Translations under genes and position numbers: made by a program
NCBI RefSeq assembly: GCF_018398315.1
Contig: NZ_JAHBRW010000001.1
Location: 351,001 to 415,000, forward strand
DNA length: 64,000 bases
Source of the DNA: Chelatococcus sp. YT9
GTDB lineage: Bacteria > Pseudomonadota > Alphaproteobacteria > Rhizobiales > Beijerinckiaceae
Direction: 5' to 3'
Shown here: positions 8,278 to 16,213 of the stretch, one piece after another
How positions within the stretch are numbered: the stretch's first letter is position 1
Layout: every line of letters begins with the position of its first letter
Notes under the pieces: model-generated
Databases searched by the model: none
What the model saw: the letters and a program-made list of their open reading frames with translations, nothing else
Told to the model about the DNA's origin: nothing

Positions 8278-9219
8278 ATGCACCAGCCAACTTCCGCCGA
8301 TCTCACCGCACTTGCGCCGCAGACACGTATCATCTGCCTAGGCCATTGCGCGCTCGACCAGACTTGGCAGGTCGACAGCCTCCTCACCCGTGGCAATCAG
8401 AAGATGCCGGCGCAGGGCTATCACGTCGTCGGTGGCGGCATGGCCGCGACGGCGGCCGTCGCCGTGGCGCGGCTCGGCGGGAAAGCGGCCTTCTGGGGCC
8501 GCGCCGGCCAGGACCTCGCCGGCGAGGCCATGAAGCGCGAACTCGTGGCGGAGGGGGTCGATGCGAGCAGCCTCCGACTCATCGACGGCGCGCTGTCGTC
8601 ACTGTCCGCCATCATCATCGACGCCGCCGGCGAGCGGCAGCTCGTCAACTTCCGTGGCGACCTGCCCGATGACGCGGATTGGCTGCCCCTGCACGAGATC
8701 GCCAGCGCCTCAGCGGTGCTTGTCGATCCGCGCTGGCCGGCGGGAGCGCTTGCGCTGTTCCAGGCAGCGCGCAGAGCCGGAGTGCCGACCGTGCTTGACG
8801 GCGATGTCACCGAGACGGACGCCTTCCAGCATCTCCTGCCGCTGACCGATCATGCGATCTTCTCGGAAAATGGACTTGCTCAGTTCACGGGGCTCGACGT
8901 CGAAAAGGGCCTCGCCCGTGCCGCCACCTACGGCTGCCGCATTACCGCGGTAACCCGGGGCGAAGCAGGAGTCACATGGCTTGAGGAAGGCCGCCTGCAC
9001 CATCTGCCGGCCTTTCCCGTTGTCGCCGTCAACACCAACGGCGCCGGCGACACTTTCCACGGCGCCTATGCGCTGGCCATCGGCGCTGGTCTTGGCTCCC
9101 GCCCAGCTTTCTCCTTCGCCGCGGCGGCGGCCGCGCTGAAATGTACCCGCCCTGGGACCCGCGCAGGCATTCCAGGCCTCAGCGAATGCCTGGCTTTTGA
9201 GGCAGCCCGGTCAAGTTAA
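8278..9219 (+). CDS. PfkB-family sugar kinase, YihV (sulfofructose kinase)-like
   Basis: 313 residues from the ATG at 8278; an upstream in-frame ATG at 8227 is possible and neither start has a strong ribosome-binding site. The ribokinase fold is clear: an N-terminal Gly-Gly-Gly-Met-Ala-Ala-Thr-Ala substrate motif and the catalytic Asn-Gly-Ala-Gly-Asp-Thr-Phe near the C-terminus. Against remembered E. coli YihV the match is striking over Val-Leu-Asp-Gly-Asp, Asp-His-Ala-Ile-Phe-Ser-Glu-Asn-Gly-Leu and Leu-Lys-Cys-Thr-Arg-Pro. It should phosphorylate a sugar or ketose with ATP in the cytoplasm. It follows the AceE-like gene by about 100 bases on the same strand. Activity on a sulfosugar is not shown by the sequence. 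Confidence 0.85.
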   Translation: MHQPTSADLTALAPQTRIICLGHCALDQTWQVDSLLTRGNQKMPAQGYHVVGGGMAATAAVAVARLGGKAAFWGRAGQDLAGEAMKRELVAEGVDASSLRLIDGALSSLSAIIIDAAGERQLVNFRGDLPDDADWLPLHEIASASAVLVDPRWPAGALALFQAARRAGVPTVLDGDVTETDAFQHLLPLTDHAIFSENGLAQFTGLDVEKGLARAATYGCRITAVTRGEAGVTWLEEGRLHHLPAFPVVAVNTNGAGDTFHGAYALAIGAGLGSRPAFSFAAAAAALKCTRPGTRAGIPGLSECLAFEAARSS

Positions 9220-9279
9220 CCGCGCTAGTTTGTCCGCTTACGTTGGTCACTCTGGGGCGCCGCGTCAGCGTCGACCGCT

Positions 9280-9424
9280 GGATCCATGACCATTGTCAGT
9301 AATTTACATAGGACTGTCGTGTTCATGGATCCCCTTCCCGCCGCTGCGCGACGCCGGGGATGACATGACGGGGAACGGCCGGCGCAGATCCTCCCCCGAA
9401 GCGGAGGGATCAACGTGGGGGAGG
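9280..9424. repeat. Composite palindromic intergenic element
   Basis: Between convergent genes lie two separate inverted repeats. GGATCCATGA at 9280-9289 pairs perfectly with TCATGGATCC at 9323-9332. CCTCCCCC at 9390-9397 pairs with GGGGGAGG at 9417-9424 across a 19-base loop. The DNA between them also contains GC-rich complementary pieces. This looks like a dispersed extragenic palindrome or RNA-forming element, and may also end transcription of the kinase gene. No second copy was seen in this window. Confidence 0.6.
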
Positions 9425-9488
9425 ACAAAAACGTGGGTTGGCGCACTCGATTGATTTTGTGACGGATGTGGCGCGCTGCGCCCTTACC

Positions 9489-10550
9489 TCAAATACATCC
9501 ATTCAATTCGACCGCGCCACCCGCACGAATACTTTGCTCAATGGCCAGACACAGTCCAACCGCGTCGCGAGCGTCGCGGGCGGGCATCACGCTCTCGCCG
9601 GTCCGGAAGCCGTGCAGGGCTTGGCGCATGTTTTCCTCCAGCTCGAAGATCTCACCGGATTGCGGCACAGCGATCGTTTCGACCTCGGTTGAACCGCGCC
9701 GCTGCACCTCGAGCGCAAAAGTGGGATGGGCCGTGCGGTCATAGGCGCCCGCCCACCACGTTCTGATAGCGCCCGCATCGCCGGCGATCTCAAGGAGGGT
9801 GTGATGCTGGAAGCCCGCCAGGCATTGCGTCACGAGCGCCGTCGAACCATCGGCCCAAGTCATGAGCACGGATACGGTGTCCGAGAGACCTGACGGCGAT
9901 GTGGATTGGGCGAGGAGACGGACCGGCGGCCCGTTCTCCCGCGCGTACCACAGCACGAGATCGACGAAATGAACGAGTTCCTCGAGGATCCAGGAGCCGA
10001 CCCGTGCGGGATCACGCCGCCAGCCGCCAGACCCGGGCCGAAAGGCATGACGGAACAGCGAAAAATGCTGGTGCTTCAGCTGGCCGATGTCGCCAGCGGC
10101 GATGATCTCACGCACCTTGCCCCATTGATGGGAGACGCGCAGTTCATGGTTGACCGCCACGGCCTTGCCCGCGGCTTCTGCCGCTTCGAGCACCGCATCG
10201 CATTCCTCGAGCGACAGGCCGAGGGGCTTTTCAAGAAAGACATGATGCCCCGCCTTCAGCGCGGCCATGGCGAAAGCCGCGTGCTGATCGTTCGGCACGG
10301 CAATATTGACGACACCCGGCTCGATCGAGGCGAGGAGGTCATCATAGCGACGAAAGACCGGAACACCGGGCGCGAGTTCGGCTGCGGCCATGGCAGATGT
10401 ATCGCCATGGCAATAGATAGCCACCAGGTCGGCTTCGGGGATTGCGGCAAGCGCGCGGGCATGCATCTGCCCCCAGGCACCGAAGCCGGCCAGTGCAACA
10501 CGGCTGCGCCGCGCGCCCACCGGTTGAGGTCGCGGTATCGCGTCAGGCAT
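9489..10550 (-). CDS. Gfo/Idh/MocA-family oxidoreductase
   Basis: 353 residues. The N-terminal Rossmann motif Gly-Phe-Gly-Ala-Trp-Gly-Gln-Met lies near residue 22, the diagnostic Glu-Lys-Pro-Leu-Gly near 110, and the C-terminal alpha/beta domain follows with a conserved His-Phe-Val-Asp. Members are NAD(P)-dependent dehydrogenases of sugars, inositols or sugar acids. Its start overlaps the end of the ABC ATPase gene by 8 bases, so it is translationally linked to the sugar-uptake operon. It is a candidate for the first oxidation or an epimerising step of the island's substrate, alternative to the SDR at 23.9-24.6 kb. Confidence 0.9.
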   Translation of the reverse strand: MPDAIPRPQPVGARRSRVALAGFGAWGQMHARALAAIPEADLVAIYCHGDTSAMAAAELAPGVPVFRRYDDLLASIEPGVVNIAVPNDQHAAFAMAALKAGHHVFLEKPLGLSLEECDAVLEAAEAAGKAVAVNHELRVSHQWGKVREIIAAGDIGQLKHQHFSLFRHAFRPGSGGWRRDPARVGSWILEELVHFVDLVLWYARENGPPVRLLAQSTSPSGLSDTVSVLMTWADGSTALVTQCLAGFQHHTLLEIAGDAGAIRTWWAGAYDRTAHPTFALEVQRRGSTEVETIAVPQSGEIFELEENMRQALHGFRTGESVMPARDARDAVGLCLAIEQSIRAGGAVELNGCI

Positions 10551-11682
10551 GGACGGCTCCCGCTATGGCGGCTCCCGGCTGCCTTTTGTCCGCACGGGTA
10601 TGTGGAGCCCCGATGGCGCGGCCTGATTCCGCGTCGAACAGATGCAGCCGACGGAGATTGCAGCGAAGCTTGACCGTCTCGCCGGGCGCGGGGCGCACCT
10701 CCGGCCGCACCCGCGAAGCGACCGCGTGATCGGCGACGCTGGTGAAGACGAGCGTGTCGGCGCCAAGCGGCTCGACAACCTCGACCACCGCCGCAAGATC
10801 GAAGAAGCCGGGAGGCGCAGGTCCTTCTTCCACAACCTCCACATCTTCCGGGCGCAGGCCAAACACCAACCGCGCCCCCTCCTGGAGATCCCTATTCAAG
10901 GGAAAGAGCGCATCGGTGCCGTCGAGCTTCAAACCACCGTTCTCAGCGCGTGCCGGAAGGAGGTTCATAGTCGGCGCGCCGATGAAGCCAGCAACGAACA
11001 GGCTGGCCGGGGCGTGATAGACTTCGTCCGGCGTACCGATCTGCTCTATATGGCCGCCGTTCATCACCACGACCCGATCAGCGAGCGTCATCGCCTCGAC
11101 CTGATCGTGGGTGACGTAGACGGTTGTTACGCCGAGGCGCTGGTGGAGCTTCTTCATCTCGATGCGCATGGAGCCGCGCAGCTTGGCGTCGAGATTGGAC
11201 AAAGGTTCGTCGAACAGGAAGACCTGTGGCTTGCGCACGATGGCGCGTCCCATCGCTACGCGCTGGCGTTGCCCGCCCGAGAGTTGCTTCGGCCGTCGGT
11301 TGAGATAAGGCTCAAGGCCGAGCACGGCCGCAGCCTCACGCACCCGCTTGTCGATCTCCCGTTTCGGCACCTTCCGATACTGCAACGAGAAAGCCATGTT
11401 CTCATAAACACTCATATGCGGGTAGAGCGCGTAGTCCTGGAACACCATGGCGATGTCGCGATCGCGCGGCTCGACCTCGTTCACAACCCGACCGTCGATG
11501 CGAATTTCCCCTTCGGACACATCCTCAAGGCCCGCCAGCATTCTCAGCGAGGTGGACTTTCCGCAACCGGACGGCCCGACAAGAACAATGAATTCGCCGT
11601 CCTGGATCGCAAGATCAATGGCATGGACAACTTCAATCGCCCCATAGCGCTTGACGAGCTTGACAAACTCGACAGTCGCCAT
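10543..11682 (-). CDS. Sugar ABC transporter ATPase (MalK/UgpC/MsmK type)
   Basis: 379 residues, typical length. Walker A Gly-Pro-Ser-Gly-Cys-Gly-Lys-Ser is near residue 37, the signature Leu-Ser-Gly-Gly-Gln-Arg-Gln-Arg near 135, Walker B Val-Phe-Leu-Phe-Asp-Glu-Pro near 156, then the switch His, and a C-terminal OB-fold (TOBE-like) domain with Phe-Gly-Leu-Arg-Pro-Glu-Asp. It energises import of sugars or sugar phosphates together with two permeases. The matching binding protein and permeases lie about 8 kb away on the opposite strand (19.5-22.6 kb) and have no ATPase of their own, so this is most likely their partner. It is three bases downstream of the aldolase gene. Confidence 0.95.
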   Translation of the reverse strand: MATVEFVKLVKRYGAIEVVHAIDLAIQDGEFIVLVGPSGCGKSTSLRMLAGLEDVSEGEIRIDGRVVNEVEPRDRDIAMVFQDYALYPHMSVYENMAFSLQYRKVPKREIDKRVREAAAVLGLEPYLNRRPKQLSGGQRQRVAMGRAIVRKPQVFLFDEPLSNLDAKLRGSMRIEMKKLHQRLGVTTVYVTHDQVEAMTLADRVVVMNGGHIEQIGTPDEVYHAPASLFVAGFIGAPTMNLLPARAENGGLKLDGTDALFPLNRDLQEGARLVFGLRPEDVEVVEEGPAPPGFFDLAAVVEVVEPLGADTLVFTSVADHAVASRVRPEVRPAPGETVKLRCNLRRLHLFDAESGRAIGAPHTRADKRQPGAAIAGAVHA

Positions 11683-11685
11683 CGC

Positions 11686-12504
11686 TTAGTTCCTTCCGCT
11701 CGACTGTTGAACGACTTCGCGGAAATGGGCAGCGGCCGCATCGGCTCGTTGCACAAGCATCACGAAATCATTCGCCACGGATATGAAATCGAAGCCCGAA
11801 CGAATATGCCGCTCAGCAACCACGTCGTTCGGCGCCAACACACCAACGGCCTTGCCCGACGGGCGGCAACGCCTCAGCCCCTCCTCGATGGCGGCCGTGA
11901 CATCGGGATGGGCTGCCTGGCCAGGTAACCCCATGCTGGCGGCGAGGTCGCCCGGTCCGAAAAAGACCGCATCCACGCCGTCCACGGCCGCAATCGCCTC
12001 GCAATTGTCCAGCGCCTCCTTCGTCTCGATCTGAACAATGAGGAAGAGTGTCTCATCGGCGCGCCGCGCATAGTCCTTGATGCGTGAATAGCGACTGCCA
12101 CGATGCATATTGGCGATGCCGCGCGCGCCACGCGGTGGATAGCGCATGGCCCTTACCGCCTCTGCGGCCTCGTCGGCAGACTGCACATAGGGCAGCATGA
12201 TGGTGCCGATGCCAGCATCGAGATGGCTCTTGAGCAGGAGCGGATCGTTCCACAGAAGTCGGACGATCGGGATCGTCGGCGTGCCCGCGACTGTCCGGCA
12301 GTGGGTCATTACGTCATGCAATGAAATCGGGGCATGCTCTCCGTCGATGAGAATCCAGTCGTATCCGGACCAGCAGAGCGCCTCCGTTGCGTCGACGGAA
12401 TTCAACATCGACCATATGCCGATAAGGGGCTCGCCGCGCGCGAGCGCGGTGCGGAAAGGATTGGCGGGAAACGCATCAGATTCCAGCACGCCGGCAACCG
12501 ACAT
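11686..12504 (-). CDS. HpcH/HpaI-family 2-keto-3-deoxy acid aldolase
   Basis: 272 residues. Family landmarks: Trp-Ile-Leu-Ile-Asp-Gly-Glu-His-Ala-Pro near residue 50, Arg and Asn-Asp in Ile-Val-Arg-Leu-Leu-Trp-Asn-Asp, the Tyr-Pro-Pro-Arg-Gly-Ala-Arg-Gly segment, the metal-ligand Glu in Val-Gln-Ile-Glu-Thr, and the metal-ligand Asp in Phe-Gly-Pro-Gly-Asp-Leu. Class II aldolases of this family cleave 2-keto-3-deoxy sugar acids to pyruvate plus an aldehyde. With the lactonase and the dehydratases encoded nearby, it would be the last step of a non-phosphorylative sugar-acid pathway. It is cotranscribed with the ATPase gene (three bases apart). Confidence 0.9.
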   Translation of the reverse strand: MSVAGVLESDAFPANPFRTALARGEPLIGIWSMLNSVDATEALCWSGYDWILIDGEHAPISLHDVMTHCRTVAGTPTIPIVRLLWNDPLLLKSHLDAGIGTIMLPYVQSADEAAEAVRAMRYPPRGARGIANMHRGSRYSRIKDYARRADETLFLIVQIETKEALDNCEAIAAVDGVDAVFFGPGDLAASMGLPGQAAHPDVTAAIEEGLRRCRPSGKAVGVLAPNDVVAERHIRSGFDFISVANDFVMLVQRADAAAAHFREVVQQSSGRN

Positions 12505-12642
12505 CGGCCAATTCTCCCTATACTTCTTGGCAGGCGGAGCTTCGCCGTCCGCTTCTGGGATGATAGGGTCCCGCCTGCAATCTGCAACTAGAATTTCATT
12601 AGCAAATACCTTGTATCGCCCAGTGAAACATCGGGCCGGCAG

Positions 12643-13872
12643 TCACGCTGCTTCCGGCTCGAAGGGACGTGGTGCAACGGCTTCGGGCTTGCCAGCTACA
12701 TAGAGGGCATGTGGCTTCAAGAGCTTCATGCCTTCGCGGCGATGCCCCACCACATCGACGAAGGGCACGGCGACCTCCACGAGATCCAGGACGCTGATAT
12801 CGGCGGCGGCTCCTGCACCGAGGTGACCGATCTCGTCTCGATTCATGGCTTTGGCCGGGGCGTCCGTCACCATGGCGATCACATCGGTAACGCCAACGCC
12901 GCAGCACATCAGCTTGCTCATGGTGTGCAGGAGATCATAAGCGGGCCCTTTGATGGACATGACATGCACATCGCTGGAGATCATGTCCGGCGGAAAACCG
13001 TCAGCGAGGGCAGCCTCCGCGCTGTCGAAGCCGAAGGCGCCCATGCCGTGGCCGATATCAAACAGCACGCCGCGTGCCCGCGCCTCGCGCAGCGCGGGGA
13101 GCACCAGCCTCTCACCGTCCACCGGCGCATTCGGTGCCGGGCGGAAGCAATGGGTCAGGATATCGCCAGGTCGCATGCGTGCGAGGATGTCCTCATAGGA
13201 CGGTGGAGGTCCGCCGATATGCGTCATCACCGGCAGCCCGGTGCGTTCGGCAGCCGCGATCGCGCGATCCAGCGCCTCTAGCCCCACCTCGCCGGATGTC
13301 TTGTCGCCGATACGCACCTTGATGCCCACGACGAAGTCCTTGTGGGCTTCCACAGCCTCGACGCAGCGCGCGACATTGAGGAGGTCGCGCACTGTCGCCT
13401 CACCAACCGAGAACGCCTTGTCGAAGGCGAAGATGCCGGGGAAAGAAATATTGACATAGGCGAGCAGGTTGAAGGCGGACCGCGCGGCCACGAAATCCTT
13501 GAGGCCTTCGAGATTGCCCGCACCCGCGCTGCCCGCGTCGACCAATGTCGTCACCGCCGATCGTCTCGCGACCGGATCAGGATCCACGCTGAGAGAGGTC
13601 GCCTTGTGATAGACATGGGTGTGAATGTCGATGAGGCCCGGCGCAATGATGTGGCCGGCCATGTTGTCGACCGGCGCGGCGCCAGCGTCGAGCTGTTCCG
13701 CCACTGCCGCGATCCGGCCATCTCTGATACCGACGTCCATCACGGCGTCGATGCCGTTGCGCGGATCGATAACGCGCCCCCCTCTGAGGACACGATCGAA
13801 CGTCCCCTCACCCCTGTCCGCACGCGGCATGCCTGATCCCGACGTTTCAACCACGCAATCTCTCCCCGTCAT
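12643..13872 (-). CDS. Amidohydrolase / deacetylase-family metallohydrolase (EF0837/Atu3266 type)
   Basis: 409 residues; a second ATG 14 codons in may be the true start, since neither has a strong ribosome-binding site. Metal-binding residues of the amidohydrolase superfamily are in order: His-Thr-His in Gly-Leu-Ile-Asp-Ile-His-Thr-His, a candidate carboxylated Lys in Gly-Ile-Lys-Val-Arg, His in Met-Thr-His-Ile, His in Leu-Thr-His-Cys, and Asp in Ser-Ser-Asp-Val-His. Characterised relatives remove acetyl groups from N-acetyl amino acids or acetylated hydroxy acids. Here it precedes the aldolase gene by 138 bases on the same strand, so it may trim an acyl group or open a lactone in the pathway. 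The substrate is unknown. Confidence 0.85.
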   Translation of the reverse strand: MTGRDCVVETSGSGMPRADRGEGTFDRVLRGGRVIDPRNGIDAVMDVGIRDGRIAAVAEQLDAGAAPVDNMAGHIIAPGLIDIHTHVYHKATSLSVDPDPVARRSAVTTLVDAGSAGAGNLEGLKDFVAARSAFNLLAYVNISFPGIFAFDKAFSVGEATVRDLLNVARCVEAVEAHKDFVVGIKVRIGDKTSGEVGLEALDRAIAAAERTGLPVMTHIGGPPPSYEDILARMRPGDILTHCFRPAPNAPVDGERLVLPALREARARGVLFDIGHGMGAFGFDSAEAALADGFPPDMISSDVHVMSIKGPAYDLLHTMSKLMCCGVGVTDVIAMVTDAPAKAMNRDEIGHLGAGAAADISVLDLVEVAVPFVDVVGHRREGMKLLKPHALYVAGKPEAVAPRPFEPEAA

Positions 13873-14082
13873 TGCCTACGCTCTCTGGCGCGGACACGCT
13901 GTTATCTTTGGAGCAGCGACGCGGCGATGCAATCGGCATTGCTGCCGGATACTCACTTTAGGCACCGAATGTCCCCGGAAACGCATCGGCGTAACGCATG
14001 GAAGCGGCACATTTCACACGCCAGCGGCTTTTGAACTCTACTCGCCGCGAGCGGCTAATCAGCACGGCTGCGGAATTCCTCA

Positions 14083-14946
14083 TCACCGCGACGTCTGGCT
14101 ATGCCATCCCAGCAATTCGGCGATCCGCGCCGCCGTGTCCCGCGCGACGGAAATCAGTTCCGCGAAGCGTGGGGCGTTCGCTGTCTGTCCCAGGCTGGAG
14201 ATGCTTAACGCCGCGACAACCGTGCCCTCGCCGTTGCGGATCGGCGCAGCGACGCAGGATACGAGATCATTGTATTCGCGGTCATCCACCGCGTATCCAT
14301 CTGCGCGGACTTGGCCGAGGGCCTGATGCAACGCCTCGCTGGTGGTGAGCGTGCGAGCCGTGAACGCCGGCATGCCGGCCTCCTTGAGGATGCTATCCAC
14401 TTCGGCCGGATCACGGTAGGCCGCGATTGCCTTGCCAAGGGCGGTGCAATGGATGGGCCGGCGCGCCCCGATCTGGGTGTTGAGTTTCAGCGGCGGATCG
14501 AGTGGTTCCACCTTCGCGAGATAGACGATGCTGCTGTCGGGCAGTATGGCCAGTTGGACGGTCTCGCCGGTTTGGCTGCATGCCTCTTCCATCAGCGGCC
14601 GCGCGAGCCCCGCCAGATCGTGCCGCGCGATACTGCGCGACCGTATATCCAGAAAGACGGGCCCAGGGCGCCAGCCCCTACCGTTCTGGCCGGGGGCAAC
14701 GAAGCCCCCTTTCTCCAGTGTTTTGAGAAACCGCAATACTGTGGATTTATGGAGATCAACGCGCTGACTGAGTTCCGTCAGGGTCATCGAATCCGTGCTG
14801 TCAGCCAGAACACGCAGGATACGCATGGTCCGGTCGATCACCCGCACGGACGACGAAGCTCCCCCATCCGCCCCGACGCCATCGGACGCCCCCATGCCCG
14901 CCCGCATATCTCCCAACGTGTCGTTTTCGGGAACGAGGCTGTTCAA
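14083..14946 (-). CDS. IclR-family transcriptional regulator
   Basis: 287 residues. A winged helix (about 35-95) with Leu-Thr-Glu-Leu-Ser-Gln-Arg-Val and Lys-Ser-Thr-Val-Leu-Arg-Phe-Leu is followed by the IclR ligand-binding domain, including the conserved Cys-Thr-Ala-Leu-Gly-Lys-Ala and Arg-Glu-Tyr-Asn-Asp motifs. The N-terminus has about 30 extra residues. It is divergent from the enolase-superfamily gene. A KdgR-box-like palindrome at 14990-15008 in that short intergenic region is a likely binding site, so it probably controls itself, the dehydratase gene and perhaps the amidohydrolase-aldolase operon. Members often sense 2-keto-3-deoxy sugar acids or aromatic acids. Confidence 0.92.
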   Translation of the reverse strand: MNSLVPENDTLGDMRAGMGASDGVGADGGASSSVRVIDRTMRILRVLADSTDSMTLTELSQRVDLHKSTVLRFLKTLEKGGFVAPGQNGRGWRPGPVFLDIRSRSIARHDLAGLARPLMEEACSQTGETVQLAILPDSSIVYLAKVEPLDPPLKLNTQIGARRPIHCTALGKAIAAYRDPAEVDSILKEAGMPAFTARTLTTSEALHQALGQVRADGYAVDDREYNDLVSCVAAPIRNGEGTVVAALSISSLGQTANAPRFAELISVARDTAARIAELLGWHSQTSR

Positions 14947-14989
14947 GATCGCTGGCTCCGATGGCCGAACTTGTTTTATGCTCCCGCAT

Positions 14990-15008
14990 GATGAAACAGA
15001 ATTTCATC
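14990..15008. promoter_or_regulatory. Candidate IclR/KdgR-type operator
   Basis: The 19-base site GATGAAACAGAATTTCATC has 7-base perfect arms (GATGAAA/TTTCATC) around a 5-base centre. It resembles the KdgR box known from enterobacteria (TGAAAC, spacer, TTTCA). It lies 43 bases upstream of the iclR-type start and 36 bases upstream of the enolase-type dehydratase start, so it can control both. Confidence 0.6.
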
Positions 15009-15044
15009 TCGCGCAACATTTTGCGTGCATTTCCGGGGGATCGA

Positions 15045-16190
15045 ATGAGCGCGGACATTATCACGATCACGCAGATCGAGGCCGTTGCGGTGCGTGCGCC
15101 CATCGACACGCCGGTCCGCACCTCGTTTGGGACCATGACCGACCGGCCGGCTGTGTTCATCGAGGTTCGTGACAATGACGGCCACCGTGGGCTCGGCGAG
15201 GTCTGGTGCAACTTTCCATCCGTGGGCGCCGAGCATCGCGCACGCCTTGCTCTGGCAACGGTCGGGCCGCTGCTCAAACGACTATCGCCTCTGGTGGTGG
15301 GCGAGGTTTTCACGCGCCTCATGGAGGCCCTGCACGTTCTGGCGCTGCAATCGGGCGAATGGGGGCCTCTGCGCCAAGTCTCGGCGGGGTTCGACATTGC
15401 TTGCCATGATCTTGCCGCGCGCCGTGCTGGCCTGCCGCTGCACGCGTATCTCAGAAGCGCGTACGCGCTCGGCTCCCCTGACGGGCGCCGGGTACGCGCC
15501 TATGCCAGCGGCATCGGCCCGGAACGACCGGCCGAGGTCGCCGCCACTGAGCAGGCGCGGGGTCATCGCGCCTTCAAGCTCAAGGTCGGCTTCGGCGAGG
15601 AGGTTGACCGCCGCTCGCTGGATGCCGTCCGCGCCGCCATTGGCGATGAACCGACGCTGATGATCGATGCCAACCAGGGCTGGACGCGCGACGAGGCAAT
15701 CCTGCTCGGCCGCGCCTTCGCGCCCTATGAGCTTGCCTGGCTGGAGGAGCCACTTGCTGCCGACAGGCCGCGGACGGAATGGCAGGCGGTGGCGGAAGCC
15801 ATACCCATTCCGCTTGCAGCCGGCGAGAACATGAACGCGACCGCCGAATTCGAGACAGCGATCGAAAGCGGTACCCTGCACTTCATTCAGCCTGACGCGG
15901 CCAAATGGGGCGGGCTCTCGGGCTGCCTCGACGTGGCTCGCAAGGGAGCCGCCGCCGGCATGACTTACTCCCCGCATTATCTCGGCGGGGGGATCGGGCT
16001 CCTCGCCTCGGCGCATCTCCTGGCCGCGGCCGGTGGCGATGGCCTGCTCGAGATCGACACCAATCCCAACCCCTGGCGGGATTGCCTTGTCGGTGGATTG
16101 TTGCCCCTCGCGGACGGCTACGTCCAGCTGAGCGACGCACCAGGCCTTGGTCTTGCGCATGATCTCGAGGCGCTGACCAAGCTCGCCTGA
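15045..16190 (+). CDS. Enolase-superfamily sugar-acid dehydratase/racemase (mandelate racemase group)
   Basis: 381 residues from the ATG at 15045, which has GGGGGA five bases upstream. The catalytic layout is complete: Lys-x-Lys at K178/K180 in Phe-Lys-Leu-Lys, metal ligands D208 (Ile-Asp-Ala-Asn), E234 (Leu-Glu-Glu-Pro) and E261 (Ala-Gly-Glu-Asn), and a general-base His at H311 in Tyr-Ser-Pro-His. The end motif Asn-Pro-Asn-Pro-Trp-Arg recalls galactarolactone cycloisomerase and aldonate dehydratases. It would dehydrate or cycloisomerise an acid sugar in the cytoplasm. It is divergent from the IclR gene and convergent with the LacI gene, with a shared terminator hairpin. The exact substrate cannot be told. 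Confidence 0.88.
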   Translation: MSADIITITQIEAVAVRAPIDTPVRTSFGTMTDRPAVFIEVRDNDGHRGLGEVWCNFPSVGAEHRARLALATVGPLLKRLSPLVVGEVFTRLMEALHVLALQSGEWGPLRQVSAGFDIACHDLAARRAGLPLHAYLRSAYALGSPDGRRVRAYASGIGPERPAEVAATEQARGHRAFKLKVGFGEEVDRRSLDAVRAAIGDEPTLMIDANQGWTRDEAILLGRAFAPYELAWLEEPLAADRPRTEWQAVAEAIPIPLAAGENMNATAEFETAIESGTLHFIQPDAAKWGGLSGCLDVARKGAAAGMTYSPHYLGGGIGLLASAHLLAAAGGDGLLEIDTNPNPWRDCLVGGLLPLADGYVQLSDAPGLGLAHDLEALTKLA

Positions 16191-16191
16191 C

Positions 16192-16213
16192 ACCTGATCC
16201 GTGCGGATCAGGT
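16192..16213. terminator. Bidirectional hairpin between convergent genes
   Basis: ACCTGATCC, a GTGC loop, and GGATCAGGT form a perfect 9-bp stem. It begins one base after the dehydratase stop codon and covers the stop codon of the opposing LacI-type gene. There is no long T-run, so termination strength is uncertain. Confidence 0.6.

Noticed and set aside
10642..11928. 428-codon frame antisense to the ABC ATPase gene
   Set aside because: A shadow of the ATPase and aldolase genes; no recognised domain.
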